Positions 25,087 to 34,500 of a stretch of DNA of 64,000 nucleotides are shown piece by piece (the stretch's first letter is position 1; every line of letters starts with the position of its first letter). Made by a program: the position numbers and the translations under genes. The notes below the pieces were generated by a model. That model saw only the letters and a program-made list of their open reading frames with translations. It had not been told where the DNA came from and did no database searches. The DNA is from Haladaptatus halobius (GTDB taxonomy: Archaea > Halobacteriota > Halobacteria > Halobacteriales > Haladaptataceae), in the NCBI RefSeq assembly GCF_020618475.1, contig NZ_CP085336.1:372001-436000 (forward strand). The letters are read 5' to 3'.

Positions 25087-25802
25087 TCACCGGTCTATGA
25101 ATTGCTTGACTGCGCGAAGGTGCGTATCTCCATGAGGTCCGTGCTCTTTGCCTCGACGGAATTTGAATCGAGCCGCGCCTTGTGGGGTACCACAACCGAC
25201 CATTCCGATGAACGTCTGGAGCTCGAAGAATTGCGTATCATCGTAGATCGCGTTCTGGGCTCTCCCTGAGTCGAACGAGCCAAAACCATGATCACGAGCG
25301 AGACGAGTTGTTCGATAGATTTCCTCGTCGGAGAACTCGGTAGCACCCTCGGGGGGTTCAGAAGCATCCTCGGATGATTGCTTCACTTCCTCCAATGGTC
25401 GAACTTCGGGAACGGGGGGTTCTCATTGTAGATCTCCTTGACTAAATAGTGTGCGCTGGCGGTGATATATCCACGAACATCATTGTCGAAGCGGTTGCGC
25501 CACGTCCGAGAGAGGACTGACTCGTCGGGGATGCGGGTGAGCCCGAATATGCCTGCGAGTTCTGGGTGGCGGGTGAGTGTCCGATAGCTGTCCCCGGTGA
25601 CTTCCAGATAGAGAAAGAGATTGAGCATTCCGTGAAACGAGTACGGTGCTGGATGCCACTCCGCGTAGCTATCTTCCAGGGTCTCGATCTAAAGTTCAAG
25701 ATCAGTGAGTGCCTCATAGAAACCCGTGCCTTCACGGAGGTGCTCGTGGAGTTCGAGGGCAGCGACAAATGCGTCGGCCAATCGGCGGCCACGCTGTTCC
25801 AT
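25087..25802 (-). pseudogene. DDE transposase remnant with stop and frameshift
   Basis: From the ATG at 25802 the minus strand reads MEQRGRRLADAFVAALELHE ... YEALTDLEL, then an in-frame TAG near 25690. It goes on with IETLEDSYAEWHPAPYSFHG, LFLYLEVTGDSYRTLTRHPE, GIFGLTRIPDESVLSRTWRN. A one-base slip in a C-run near 25410 moves the frame to VKQSSEDASEPPEGATEFSD, DHGFGSFDSGRAQNAIYDD, GPHGDTHLRAVKQF. This is the N-terminal half of a haloarchaeal transposase; the catalytic half is gone. It is unrelated in sequence to the remnants at 5.3 and 10.5 kb. Confidence 0.7.
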
Positions 25803-25813
25803 CGGATTGTCTT

Positions 25814-25836
25814 ACCAATAGATAATCACTATTGGT
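25814..25836. repeat. Inverted repeat ACCAATAG / CTATTGGT
   Basis: Perfect 8-bp arms (25814-25821 and 25829-25836) around a 7-nt spacer, 12 nt upstream of the transposase remnant's start. It may be part of the element's promoter or end, or an unrelated operator. Confidence 0.4.
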
Positions 25837-26114
25837 GATGGTTCTTTCTTTGCCCTTCTCGTAAATATGACGCTTGCTTGGCGAACTATTTTCAGAAAAG
25901 GTCGGGTGACTAAACACCATACTCAAGAGGAAAACTGAAGTACAACAGCTATAGTTAACAAAATTGATAATTTTTATCTCCATAGCCAAGATAGCTCTTC
26001 AGAGATGCACTGGATCCATCGATTACTCAGATACTGCAACGCTCGCCCGCTTTGGGTACTCCGCTCTCAGCGAACAAGCCAGTTGCTCATCTCTCAGGGA
26101 ACGATTTGATAACT
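25837..26114. other. AT-rich gap before the MFS gene
   Basis: No gene seen. The AT-rich stretch near 25955-25982 (aaaattgataatttttatct) is a plausible promoter region of the MFS gene, or marks the edge of the AT-richer block that runs to about 29 kb. Confidence 0.35.
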
Positions 26115-27320
26115 ATGTCGTTAATTACTGGTTCTCGAAAACAACTACTAACATCACTCTGCCTGATGGTAATTTTCCTTGATCTTCCCTTGGTAGTGTT
26201 TGCACCGTTGCTAGAATCACTTATGGATGCTTTCGCTATTGGGCCTGGCACCGCTGGCCTGATTGTGACAACCGTCTGGGTAGGAAGTGCACTCAGTAAA
26301 ATCCCAGCAGGATACATTCTCACCCATTTCCCCCGCCATCATATGGTTCTCGGGTCAGGAATCCTGTTAACGTCCGCTGCCGCAGTGACCGCACTCGCTC
26401 CGTCGATTATTGTACTCGCTGCTGGAGGATTTCTAATGGGTGCTGCAAGCGGTGCTTATCTCATCTCGGCGAGCCCGCTCGTGAGTGAACTCTACCCCGA
26501 GCGCGTCGGATGGGTGCTTGGAATCCACGGAACGGCAACTCAGATCGGGGTAGTTCTTACACCTCTTTTCGTCAGTGCGGTTCTTTTGACCTCTCATTGG
26601 CGACTTGTATTTCTGCTCATAGCCGGTGTTACAGTAGGAGCAACGGTTTTATTCTACCTAACATCGAAGCGGACTAACCTCCCAACAGCAGGAACTGCTG
26701 ATCAACATATACACCTTGCACTTCAACGACATTGGCCACTTATCTTTACAGGTATTATTATCCTTGCTACAACAGGATTCATTTGGAATGGATTATTCAG
26801 TTTCTATCCCTCGTATCTTATTCGTGAAAAGGGCTGTCCACCGCAGTTAGCTCGGAATATGTTGTCTGTCGCATTCGTGATGGGTATTCCAGCATTTTGG
26901 ATTAGCGGTCGCCTCGCTGATCGCCTTCCACACATCCCATTTATTCTCGCTATTTGGAGTGGCCTTATCGTTTGCTTGTTCTCGCTGACTCATGTACAGG
27001 AAATTGCTAGCCTTGTTATAGTGACCGCGGTTCTGGGGTACGTGGTCAGTAGTATCTTTCCTGTCCTTGATTCATATATACTAAAATCACTTCCAGACGA
27101 GAACCGCGCGAGTGCGTACTCACTCCACAGTGGAATTGCGATGTTTGGCGAAGCAAGCGGGAGTGCAGCTGTTGGGCTACTGATTGACCAGGGGTACACA
27201 TACGATTCAGTGTTTCAACTATTCGGAGTCGGTCTTGGAATCATCCTCTCCATTCTTTTCTTCCTCTATCTTCTGAGAAAGCTCCCAACAAATACCGTGA
27301 TACGTTCGCCAAACAATTAG
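26115..27320 (+). CDS. Major facilitator superfamily transporter
   Basis: 401 residues from the ATG at 26115 (MSLITGSRKQ); the frame further upstream is not membrane-like. Twelve hydrophobic segments are spread over the length, with the first-half motif AGYILTHFPRHHMVLGSGIL (a loop 2-3 motif of MFS, here weak) and ALSKIPAGYI before it. The second half starts near HLALQRHWPLIFTGIIILAT. The substrate is not evident; similar haloarchaeal proteins are annotated as CynX/NimT-like or sugar-phosphate exporters. A TrmB-type regulator follows 158 nt downstream on the same strand. Base composition is AT-richer than the flanks, suggesting acquisition. Confidence 0.8.
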   Translation: MSLITGSRKQLLTSLCLMVIFLDLPLVVFAPLLESLMDAFAIGPGTAGLIVTTVWVGSALSKIPAGYILTHFPRHHMVLGSGILLTSAAAVTALAPSIIVLAAGGFLMGAASGAYLISASPLVSELYPERVGWVLGIHGTATQIGVVLTPLFVSAVLLTSHWRLVFLLIAGVTVGATVLFYLTSKRTNLPTAGTADQHIHLALQRHWPLIFTGIIILATTGFIWNGLFSFYPSYLIREKGCPPQLARNMLSVAFVMGIPAFWISGRLADRLPHIPFILAIWSGLIVCLFSLTHVQEIASLVIVTAVLGYVVSSIFPVLDSYILKSLPDENRASAYSLHSGIAMFGEASGSAAVGLLIDQGYTYDSVFQLFGVGLGIILSILFFLYLLRKLPTNTVIRSPNN

Positions 27321-27478
27321 AGCAAAGTACATCTCAGATCTTCTTTCCATCCTGCTTTAGGCTAGCAAGGAGAATTGAGAAAGCAGCTCATCCGGGGTAT
27401 TTTCGGGGAACATAACGGTCTTTGATTGACTGAGAAGTCTGACCAAAGGCTTAGATAGAGAAGCGACTACTCTAGTTC

Positions 27479-28561
27479 ATGGATACTGGAGAACTCGCCT
27501 CCGTTCTAAAAGACGCTGGCCTCTCTCCGTACCAGGCCGATACGTACGTTGCGCTCCTTGACCTGGGATCGGCGTCAGCACGAGACATTGCGGATGCGAG
27601 CGGCGTTCCAAGCCCACGGATCTACGATGTACTTCGAGACTTGGAAGATAAAGGGTATGTTGCAACGTACGAGCAAGATCAGTTATATGCTCGGGCAAAT
27701 AATCCTGCAGAAGCGCTAGGAGAACTTCGGACTCAGGTTGGGCGCGTTGAGACAGCGATTGAGGAAATCGAGAGCCGCTGGCACGAACCTGAAGAACACG
27801 ACTATGAAGTGAGTTTGGTTCGCCGGTTTCAGACTGTTTTCACCCAAGCAGAAAAGGCAATTCAGAATGCAACTTATCAGGTGCAATTATCGGTGACACC
27901 TGCATACTTTCAAGATCTTCAACCGATACTTCGTGAAGCCCACGAACGGGGTGTCTTGATTCAACTTCTCCTCTATACCCCTTCAGATGATGAAATACAC
28001 TTAGACCTCACGGATTTCGATGGTGTGTGTAGCGAAGCTCGCCGTCGTGCTCCTTGCTGGGATGAATCATTCGAGGCGCTTGTTGATGGTCAGAAAGTCT
28101 TCTTTGCCTGGTACCACGACTTACCAAACGAATATGGCGTAATCGTTGACGATCCAGGTCAACAATTCATTTTCTGGTTCTACTTTACGAGTCTTTGGGA
28201 TATTTCCGAGAAACTCTATACTAGTCCAACTGAATCCCTACCGATGTCTTTTGTTGAAATCCGCGACTGTATCCGAGAAGTCGAGCCCTTGCTTCGTGAA
28301 CATACTATGGTCAAAGCACAAATCAAAGGATATGAGGTGTCTACTGGACGGCAGCGCGAACTCACAGGAACAATAACAGACATACAATATGTAGACAGTA
28401 AAAGTGACGAAAGTATCTCGCCGGTTCAATTGGCTGGTCAAGCCACTCTCATCCTTCAAACTAACAGAGACGCGGTCACTATTGGAGGAACCAATGCAGC
28501 GACTGAGGATGTTGCGGCGGATCTCATTACAATCGAAGGAATACACGATCACAGTTCTTGA
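27479..28561 (+). CDS. TrmB family transcriptional regulator
   Basis: 360 residues. The N-terminal winged helix (about 1-75) is classic TrmB: LKDAGLSPYQADTYVALLDL, SASARDIADASGVPSPRIYD, VLRDLEDKGYVATYEQDQLY. A coiled linker follows (LGELRTQVGRVETAIEEIE), then a PLD-like effector domain (VRRFQTVFTQAEKAIQNATY, REAHERGVLIQLLLYTPSDD) and a C-terminal beta-rich TrmB_C-like domain. Such proteins sense sugars or related ligands and regulate transport or metabolism. The adjacent MFS permease is a plausible target. Confidence 0.82.
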   Translation: MDTGELASVLKDAGLSPYQADTYVALLDLGSASARDIADASGVPSPRIYDVLRDLEDKGYVATYEQDQLYARANNPAEALGELRTQVGRVETAIEEIESRWHEPEEHDYEVSLVRRFQTVFTQAEKAIQNATYQVQLSVTPAYFQDLQPILREAHERGVLIQLLLYTPSDDEIHLDLTDFDGVCSEARRRAPCWDESFEALVDGQKVFFAWYHDLPNEYGVIVDDPGQQFIFWFYFTSLWDISEKLYTSPTESLPMSFVEIRDCIREVEPLLREHTMVKAQIKGYEVSTGRQRELTGTITDIQYVDSKSDESISPVQLAGQATLILQTNRDAVTIGGTNAATEDVAADLITIEGIHDHSS

Positions 28562-28689
28562 TAGGACTCATACTTTCAATTATAATGAATCGGATTTCCT
28601 CGTCTATTTCCCCTGCAGCATCGCTATTTTTAAAGTCTATTCTCCAGAAGTGCTGGGAGAAATACAGCAGGAAGGTGTAGCCGGATATT

Positions 28690-28890
28690 ATGCCTCTGGT
28701 TCAATCTCTTCAGGAACAAAGTAATGACCAATTTTCCGAGTATTATCCAAGGACAATTCTCGGTGTATTAGGCACTATCGCTCTCCAAGTGCCACACAAG
28801 GATAGATACTACAAATACGAGGAAGGTTATTATAACGAAGTAATGGAACTCCTCATCGACTCACTTGCGAATGGATTGACAGCCAACTAG
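28690..28890 (+). CDS. Possible small hypothetical protein
   Basis: 66 residues starting MPLVQSLQEQSNDQFSEYYP, with a helical C-terminal half (YYNEVMELLIDSLANGLTAN). There is no recognised domain, and the stretch lies in an AT-rich gap next to transposase debris, where chance frames are common. It could equally be a gene fragment. Confidence 0.25.
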   Translation: MPLVQSLQEQSNDQFSEYYPRTILGVLGTIALQVPHKDRYYKYEEGYYNEVMELLIDSLANGLTAN

Positions 28891-29192
28891 CCAGAAGATG
28901 ACTCGATTTCCACAAAGACTGTAGCGGATACCTACCAAAAATTCTAATCAGTTCATTAGATGCTGAATATAAGTCACGCATCAAACCCATCCTCCGAGAC
29001 TGTGAAGATGAGACTACAGTCGATATAGAGGGCCAAAATGTATGATTTCGACTGATCTAACAATCTACAAACGTTCCACATTCGATTAGAAAGCCGATTT
29101 TTAGTTAATACTCTAACTTTTCCTGGCATAAGCATTGTTCGAGTCAGAGCTGCCGCTCATCAACTTGCGTTCACTGGCTCGAAACACGGTTC
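28891..29192. other. Gap without a gene; short repeat
   Basis: Nothing coding recognised. TGAAGATGAGACTACA at about 29001-29016 recurs at 30663-30678 on the far side of the serine hydrolase gene, so the hydrolase and transposase fragment lie between two copies of a 16-bp direct repeat. Confidence 0.35.
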
Positions 29193-29455
29193 CTAGCCGA
29201 TACCAGTCCGTTTCAGTAGCGTGAGCACCGTGTTCGCCGTTACAATCGGCCGCCCGTACTCGCTAGTCAGCTCGACTTGGACGAGTAAATTGACTGCCCG
29301 CCAGATCGAGTACAGCAGACACGCGAAAGCGAAGTAGAAGAACCGAAGCACGAAGCTCTTCGATGTCGTCGCAGCCATGAATCGCTTGATGCTTCTGTAC
29401 CCGCTTTCAATCTCCCACCGATAGCCGTACTCTTGTAACAACCCAGGCTCCTCTG
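29193..29455 (-). pseudogene. IS4-like transposase, C-terminal fragment
   Basis: The 82-residue frame LLQEYGYRWEIESGYRSIKR, FMAATTSKSFVLRFFYFAFA, CLLYSIWRAVNLLVQVELTS is the C-terminal part of a DDE transposase: YRWEIESGYRSIKRF carries the final catalytic Glu region (YREK-like) of IS4-type enzymes. The upstream part is lost or out of frame (VFMTNRG in another frame near 29470). It abuts the 3' end of the serine hydrolase gene. Confidence 0.7.
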
Positions 29456-29489
29456 TTCGTCATAAACACCGAATACTGACGATAATGTC

Positions 29490-30542
29490 CTATGCGCCCT
29501 CATCGAGAGGCAGATCGTATACTTCGTTTCTGAATTCCGGTGTGAAGCTAGGGTGTGGTTCGTCGTTTAATTCCGCCTCCTTGAATCCGTACGTTCCGTT
29601 GAGTATGCATACAACGAACCGTCCGCTCTCGACATGCAAAAACGGAAAATGATGATATCCATATCCACGTCCACTGTGTCCCCAGACTTCACCGCCAGGA
29701 AGTGACTCCTTTATCAAACCCATTCCATATGCCATTTCAGCGGGTGGATCATCGGAAACGATTTGCATCATTCGGTCGAGAAAATTCTCAGGTAAGAGGA
29801 CTCGTTCAGTCAGCAACGCATGGAAAAACCGTGCCATGTCATGCGCTGTTGATATCAGCGCGCCGTCTCCACGTCCGAAGAACACGTGACTGCATTCTGT
29901 CCAGTCGGAAGCCGTCTGAGTATATCCACGGATGTATGGCTCTGGTAGACTCAGATCGTCCTCATCTGGATAGCGAGTATCACTGAGTGACAATGGTTCG
30001 ATGATCCGATTGGTCAATTCTTCGCCAAGGGTGTTCCCGGTGATCCGCTCGACGAGCAGTTCAAGGAGACAAAAGTTCGTATTGCAGTATGCGAACTGTG
30101 AATTGGGCAGAAATTCAGCTGGATGTTGGAGTGCAAGTTCAAGAACGTGCTGGAGACTGTACGGGCGGAGGTGTGCCTCGAAATTGCCCTTCAAACTGAA
30201 GTCATCTTCAAAATCGAATAACCCACTACGCATCCGTAGGAGATGCTCAACGGTCAGTGCATCGGCCAGAAGGATGGACTCCTCGGGCAACAATTCCTGG
30301 AGGGTGTCATCCAGAGCCAATTCCCCTTCGGCTACCAGTTGGAGGATAACAACGGCAGTGAATGTCTTTGTGGTGCTCCCAACGCGGTAATACATATCAG
30401 GCGTCATCGGTTGCTGTGTGGCACAGTCCGCGTATCCGGCAGTGAAGAATAGTGACTGACCATCGGCATCTTCGATGTACACGCTGGCAGCTGGTAACCC
30501 AGCGTCAACTAACTGGTTCAGTTCCTGTTCAATGACGTTCAT
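29490..30542 (-). CDS. Serine hydrolase of the class C beta-lactamase / DD-peptidase fold
   Basis: 350 residues from the ATG at 30542 (the frame opens at 30581). The three active-site motifs are clear: S56-T-T-K59 in YRVGSTTKTFTAVV, Y152-C-N in FAYCNTNFCLLELL, and HSG in GGEVWGHSGRGYGYHHFPF. Length and motif order fit the beta-lactamase family PF00144, whose members include DD-peptidases, esterases and amide hydrolases. There is no signal peptide, so it is probably cytoplasmic. Archaea lack murein, so an esterase or peptidase role is likelier. It lies between IS debris and may be transferred from bacteria. Confidence 0.82.
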   Translation of the reverse strand: MNVIEQELNQLVDAGLPAASVYIEDADGQSLFFTAGYADCATQQPMTPDMYYRVGSTTKTFTAVVILQLVAEGELALDDTLQELLPEESILLADALTVEHLLRMRSGLFDFEDDFSLKGNFEAHLRPYSLQHVLELALQHPAEFLPNSQFAYCNTNFCLLELLVERITGNTLGEELTNRIIEPLSLSDTRYPDEDDLSLPEPYIRGYTQTASDWTECSHVFFGRGDGALISTAHDMARFFHALLTERVLLPENFLDRMMQIVSDDPPAEMAYGMGLIKESLPGGEVWGHSGRGYGYHHFPFLHVESGRFVVCILNGTYGFKEAELNDEPHPSFTPEFRNEVYDLPLDEGA

Positions 30543-31206
30543 CAAGTAACGTCGGTATTCAATCGTTATAGTTATGTCCAACGATACAGCTCAGACGCGT
30601 TGCCGTTGACAAGTAATTCCCATATGCATTAAAAACAGCAGCCTCAACTTCTGCGAAATCCCTGAAGATGAGACTACACAGGCAATAGCAACCCCAGAAT
30701 ACACTATTTCAGCCAATCCACCTCAGACAGAATTTTCCTGAGCAAAAGTTTAACATAGATCACATCGTATCTATTAAGAGGGCAAGTCTCAACTTCTGAG
30801 CAACGTCTGTAGGCAACTAGGTCAAGAATAATCGCTTGGATCAGCGGGGTTTGATATTTATCAAATAAGTATGATAGTGAATTGATTTCTGTGAACCCTA
30901 TCGAGCGACCCCGGATCCGAATCTCGGGATTGGGAACAACAGTCGCAACTTCGGTCGGTTCCCAGATGGTAACGAGGCCGCCTGATCAAGTGGCTCGATA
31001 GTCCGTCCTGATTACTGAGTTGCCTTTGTAACGAATTGCTTGATAATTCGGCTTTCAGCGCGACGGAGCAACCTGCCTGCCGATGATTTGTTGATCTCAA
31101 AACCGATCTAGGGTAAGCTCCACAATTTGGGGAAAGCAGAGTTCCGATCTGAAATCGTCTCAATTGGTACTCAATCATTAAGACCGTCTACGTCCGATAT
31201 ACAGAC
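30543..31206. other. Gap without a recognised gene
   Basis: 660 nt. Minus-strand frame 30861-31178 has no family resemblance. CTCAACTTCTG occurs twice (about 30650 and 30788), and the 16-bp repeat noted at 29001 recurs at about 30663. Probably decayed DNA. Confidence 0.4.
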
Positions 31207-31980
31207 ATGCGTGAATATGTTTTCCTGCTTGAATACGATCGCGGTGTCCATCCGGTTCGAGACGCATTCATCGATCATCCGGAGGTGGTGGCGACGGCAC
31301 TCGATATTTCGTCAGCTCTCGACGGCGGCTGGCGGATCGAGCGCCTCACTGGTCCCGAACACGCCCTCGACGCAATCGAGTCCGCCTACTTCAATGACCA
31401 GTGCAACGATTGTATCTATCCCACACCTGCTTGTGACGCTACGTTCAAGTATCAAGTTCTCGAACACGAACCAACCGCTCGGACAATTTACCGATACGTG
31501 ACTGACGAGAGTTATTGTCACGCAATCTCCTATCTCGCGCTTAAGACGCTTGGTAACGGGCTGGTCTTTGATGCAATCCAGCGTGGACCTTACTACGAGT
31601 GGCGGTTGCTCGTTCCCACTGAGAAAGATATTGACGCTTTCCACAAGACACTCCGTAAGGATCTCCCGGATGGCATCTCGCTCGAAGTTCGTCGGATCAG
31701 TACACCGGAACGCTGGCTACAAGCTCGACGGCCACAGCACAGAACGGATCTTCCCTATGAACAACGAGAAGCACTGGAGATGGCCATTCGTATGGGTTAC
31801 TACGATTACCCGCGCAAGGCTACTCTCGAAGATATTGCCACCGAACTCGACCTCCCGCTGACGACGTTCCGGTACCGGCTTCGTCGGGCCGAAGCGTGGG
31901 CGACCACAACCGCCTTTGGGGAGGTTCAACTCGACGCTATTGCCAACAATGACCCAATCAGTTCACATCTTAGTGGGTAG
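31207..31980 (+). CDS. Bat-like HTH_10 transcriptional regulator
   Basis: 257 residues. An N-terminal domain starts MREYVFLLEYDRGVHPVRDA and contains FNDQCNDCIYPTPACDATF, four Cys that could bind a metal. A central stretch RGPYYEWRLLVPTEKDIDAF precedes the C-terminal HTH_10 domain: LPYEQREALEMAIRMGYYDY, PRKATLEDIATELDLPLTTF, RYRLRRAEAW. This Cys-containing subtype is common in haloarchaea. It precedes the AzlCD exporter operon by 255 nt, and a broken paralogue follows that operon (33494-34067), so a link to amino-acid export is possible. Confidence 0.78.
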   Translation: MREYVFLLEYDRGVHPVRDAFIDHPEVVATALDISSALDGGWRIERLTGPEHALDAIESAYFNDQCNDCIYPTPACDATFKYQVLEHEPTARTIYRYVTDESYCHAISYLALKTLGNGLVFDAIQRGPYYEWRLLVPTEKDIDAFHKTLRKDLPDGISLEVRRISTPERWLQARRPQHRTDLPYEQREALEMAIRMGYYDYPRKATLEDIATELDLPLTTFRYRLRRAEAWATTTAFGEVQLDAIANNDPISSHLSG

Positions 31981-32235
31981 AGATCGGGAGGCTGACAGCG
32001 GTATACGCAATCCTCCAAATCGGGGCGAGAAACAGCAGAAAATTTATGAATACTTTTGATAGGATGTATACCGGCCCAGTACTGAATGCATAAGTTCGTT
32101 CATACCTCCAGTTCGTCAGCACCGAATTGACCGGGGTTTGCATTATTACAAACATGGGGCTATGGACATCACGCTCGTATACTATCCTGTGACACCACAA
32201 CCGAATATACTGAGACCGATATACGGAGAGACGCC

Positions 32236-32997
32236 ATGACGGCTCAAAAGGACGCCCTCGCCGGTGCACGTGCCATGATCCCTATTCTTCTGGGTACCGT
32301 CCCGTGGGCACTCATCACTGGTGTGGCGGCGGTGAACGCGGGACTCTCACCCATCCAAGCAGTCGCCATGTCGGCCATTCTTTTCTCAGGGACTGCGCAG
32401 CTCGTCGCTATCGACTTGATCGGACGGACGGCACCGGTTGCCGTGATTGTTGTGACGGCGATTGTCGTTCTCCTCCGATATCCAATGTATAGTGCGTCGA
32501 TCGCACCTTACTTTCGACGGTTCAACCCTCTCTGGAAGGGGATCTGCGCATACGTCCTCTCTGACGCAGGATATGCGATTTCACTCTCGGAATATCGAGC
32601 AACGAGTTCCCAAGAGCGCGATCGGAAGTGGTTCTATCTCGGAGGCTCAGCCACACTCTGGGCCACATGGCAAGTTGGCACAGTCGTCGGTGTCGTGGTT
32701 GGCGCACAGATTCCAGACAGTCTCTCGCTAGAGTTCGTGATTCCGCTCACGTTCATGGCGTTATTGTTTCCACTACTGGAAGATCAGCCGACCGAACTCA
32801 CGGCGATCGTCGCGGGAAGCATTGGAGTCGTTACTGGGGTGATTCCGTTCAATCTCGGGTTAGTGATCGCCGCACTAGCTGGTATTGCCGCTGGCACCCT
32901 CGTTGAGCACCGTCGGGGTGTGTTCCCGACCACGAGCGAGCGGGAGGCTGAGCTGGCTAGTGAGACTGACTATGTCAATGAGGAGGAGACCGCATGA
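32236..32997 (+). CDS. azlC: AzlC family branched-chain amino acid exporter large subunit
   Basis: 253 residues, mostly membrane. The conserved start GARAMIPILLGTVPWALITG and the region QAVAMSAILFSGTAQLVAID (with the FAGSAQ-like motif of AzlC) identify the family, followed by YPMYSASIAPYFRRFNPLWK and helices such as LSLEFVIPLTFMALLFPLL. AzlC works with AzlD as a two-component exporter of branched-chain amino acids or analogues. The gene overlaps azlD by 4 nt (ATGA), so translation is coupled. Confidence 0.85.
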   Translation: MTAQKDALAGARAMIPILLGTVPWALITGVAAVNAGLSPIQAVAMSAILFSGTAQLVAIDLIGRTAPVAVIVVTAIVVLLRYPMYSASIAPYFRRFNPLWKGICAYVLSDAGYAISLSEYRATSSQERDRKWFYLGGSATLWATWQVGTVVGVVVGAQIPDSLSLEFVIPLTFMALLFPLLEDQPTELTAIVAGSIGVVTGVIPFNLGLVIAALAGIAAGTLVEHRRGVFPTTSEREAELASETDYVNEEETA

Positions 32998-33338
32998 CAA
33001 CGGAGTACGGTTCGACGATGATTTGGGTGATATTTCTCTTTATTGGATTAGGAGCGTTCGCACTCCGATCGTCGTTCATTTTCTTCATCGGCCGTCTGAA
33101 GGATGTACCCACGTGGGTCGAAGGCGTTTTGCGGTTTGTTCCGCCAGCAGTGCTTGCAGCACTCATCGTTCCAGCCGTGTTGTCACTCTCGCTGGAACCG
33201 TCACTCGGACTGACGGTCAAGCCTGAGAAGCTGTTTGCGTTGGCACTCGCTGCAGCCGTTGCATGGCGAACCGAGAATATTCTCGCAACCATCAGCGTCG
33301 GGATGGTCGCCCTCTGGGGCTTCCAAGCAGTGGTATAG
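32994..33338 (+). CDS. azlD: AzlD family exporter small subunit
   Basis: 114 residues with four predicted helices: TMIWVIFLFIGLGAFALRSS, FIFFIGRLKDVPTWVEGVLR, FVPPAVLAALIVPAVLSL, and AVAWRTENILATISVGMVAL. The LRF/FVPPAVLAALI pattern is typical of AzlD. It needs AzlC, encoded immediately upstream with overlapping stop and start. Confidence 0.85.
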   Translation: MTTEYGSTMIWVIFLFIGLGAFALRSSFIFFIGRLKDVPTWVEGVLRFVPPAVLAALIVPAVLSLSLEPSLGLTVKPEKLFALALAAAVAWRTENILATISVGMVALWGFQAVV

Positions 33339-33493
33339 ATTCTGCAGGATTACTGGTTCATATCGAAGTGCCTGATTTAAGGCTCGACACACTCGTGTGC
33401 AACATCGCCTACGCTACGAATAACGGTGATTGTCTAAATGAGCGACAGCTATAAGTGAAGCTGGTCATTGAGGAAATGTTCTAGGAGTTCGTC

Positions 33494-34067
33494 ATGTGGT
33501 CTTTCAGAAGACGATACGACATCCAGGTTGAGTATGAATCCCTCGAACACGAATCGACCGCCTGGATCATTTATCGTTCCACTACGGAGGAGAGCTTCTG
33601 CTACTCTATCTCATCGCTCGCCGTCGAGACGCTCGGATCCGGTCTCGTCTTGACGCTATCCAGCGCGGACCATACTACGAGTGGCGCATCCTCGTGCCCG
33701 CCGCGACCTCGGCGCGTTATGCGACGCGCTCCGAAGTGACCTTCCGACCGGCGTGACTCTGGATGTGCGGCGTGTTGGATCGCCTGAACAGTGGCAGCGG
33801 ATTCGCCGTGGGCTCGGCATAGACATTCCCTACGAACAACGTGAGGCACTCGAAACTGCCATACGCCGCGGCTATTACGAGTACCCTCGCGAGGCGACGC
33901 TCGAGGATCTCGCCGCTGAACTCAAGCTGCCGCTCACCACACTCCGCTATCGTCTCCGCCGCGCCGAAGCCTGGGCGATCGCTCAGCAGGCCACACACCC
34001 TACGGATGCGATCGGCGGCGAACGAGCCGAAGCTGGTGAAATAGTCGCTGGGTTCAATGAAGACTGA
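33494..34067 (+). pseudogene. Broken Bat-like regulator, paralogue of the gene at 31207
   Basis: Two frames together match the last 170 residues of the regulator at 31207. The first (from 33494) reads YDIQVEYESLEHESTAWIIY and SISSLAVETLGSGLV, aligning with the other's FKYQVLEHEPTARTIY. The second (from about 33690) reads RRDLGALCDALRSDLPTGVT, LPLTTLRYRLRRAEAWAIA. The link (GPYYEWRILVPAA) is out of frame, and the N-terminal 80 residues with the Cys cluster are missing. It was probably produced by duplication of the regulator across the azlCD operon, then truncated. Confidence 0.7.
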
Positions 34068-34269
34068 GCGGAGGATTCCAGTCCAGTCGATCATTCGCTA
34101 TTCGGCTGCCAATCTCCCCATTCGCGTACGGTCCGCGTGGATCGGTAGACAGCTCCGACAAGCGTGTAGGTGGTGATCTGCTTCTGCAACGTGCAGTCAG
34201 ATGCCTGCTCTCTCTTTGCAATAGTGCAAAAGTAGGGCTATCGATGCGGCACTCGTATAGATATCTATA

Positions 34270-34500
34270 ATGTCGAACCTGCAATCGCATGAACAGCTGA
34301 CCCCTCGCCAGACGGACCGTCGAGAATACATCATCGGCGGGGCGAGTAATTGTTTACACCCGAGCGGTCAGCGCGAATACCTCGGCCACCAGGGCACGAA
34401 TGCCTTCTATCAGTGTTCGCGCTGCGAGGCGATCGTCATCGTCAGTGACATTCAGGGACAAATGCTGACGGGTGAGCGGAATCAGGAATGCGAGCCATGA
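34270..34500 (+). CDS. Small putative zinc-binding protein
   Basis: 76 residues with CLHPSGQREYLGHQGTNAFY followed by QCSRCEAIVIV. One Cys and one His near residue 30 plus a C-x2-C near residue 49 could bind zinc. The last 20 residues are an acidic tail. I do not know the family; short haloarchaeal proteins with this 'GTNAFYQC..C' region are common. Its stop codon overlaps the start of the next gene (ATGA at 34497-34500), indicating coupling. Confidence 0.65.
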   Translation: MSNLQSHEQLTPRQTDRREYIIGGASNCLHPSGQREYLGHQGTNAFYQCSRCEAIVIVSDIQGQMLTGERNQECEP

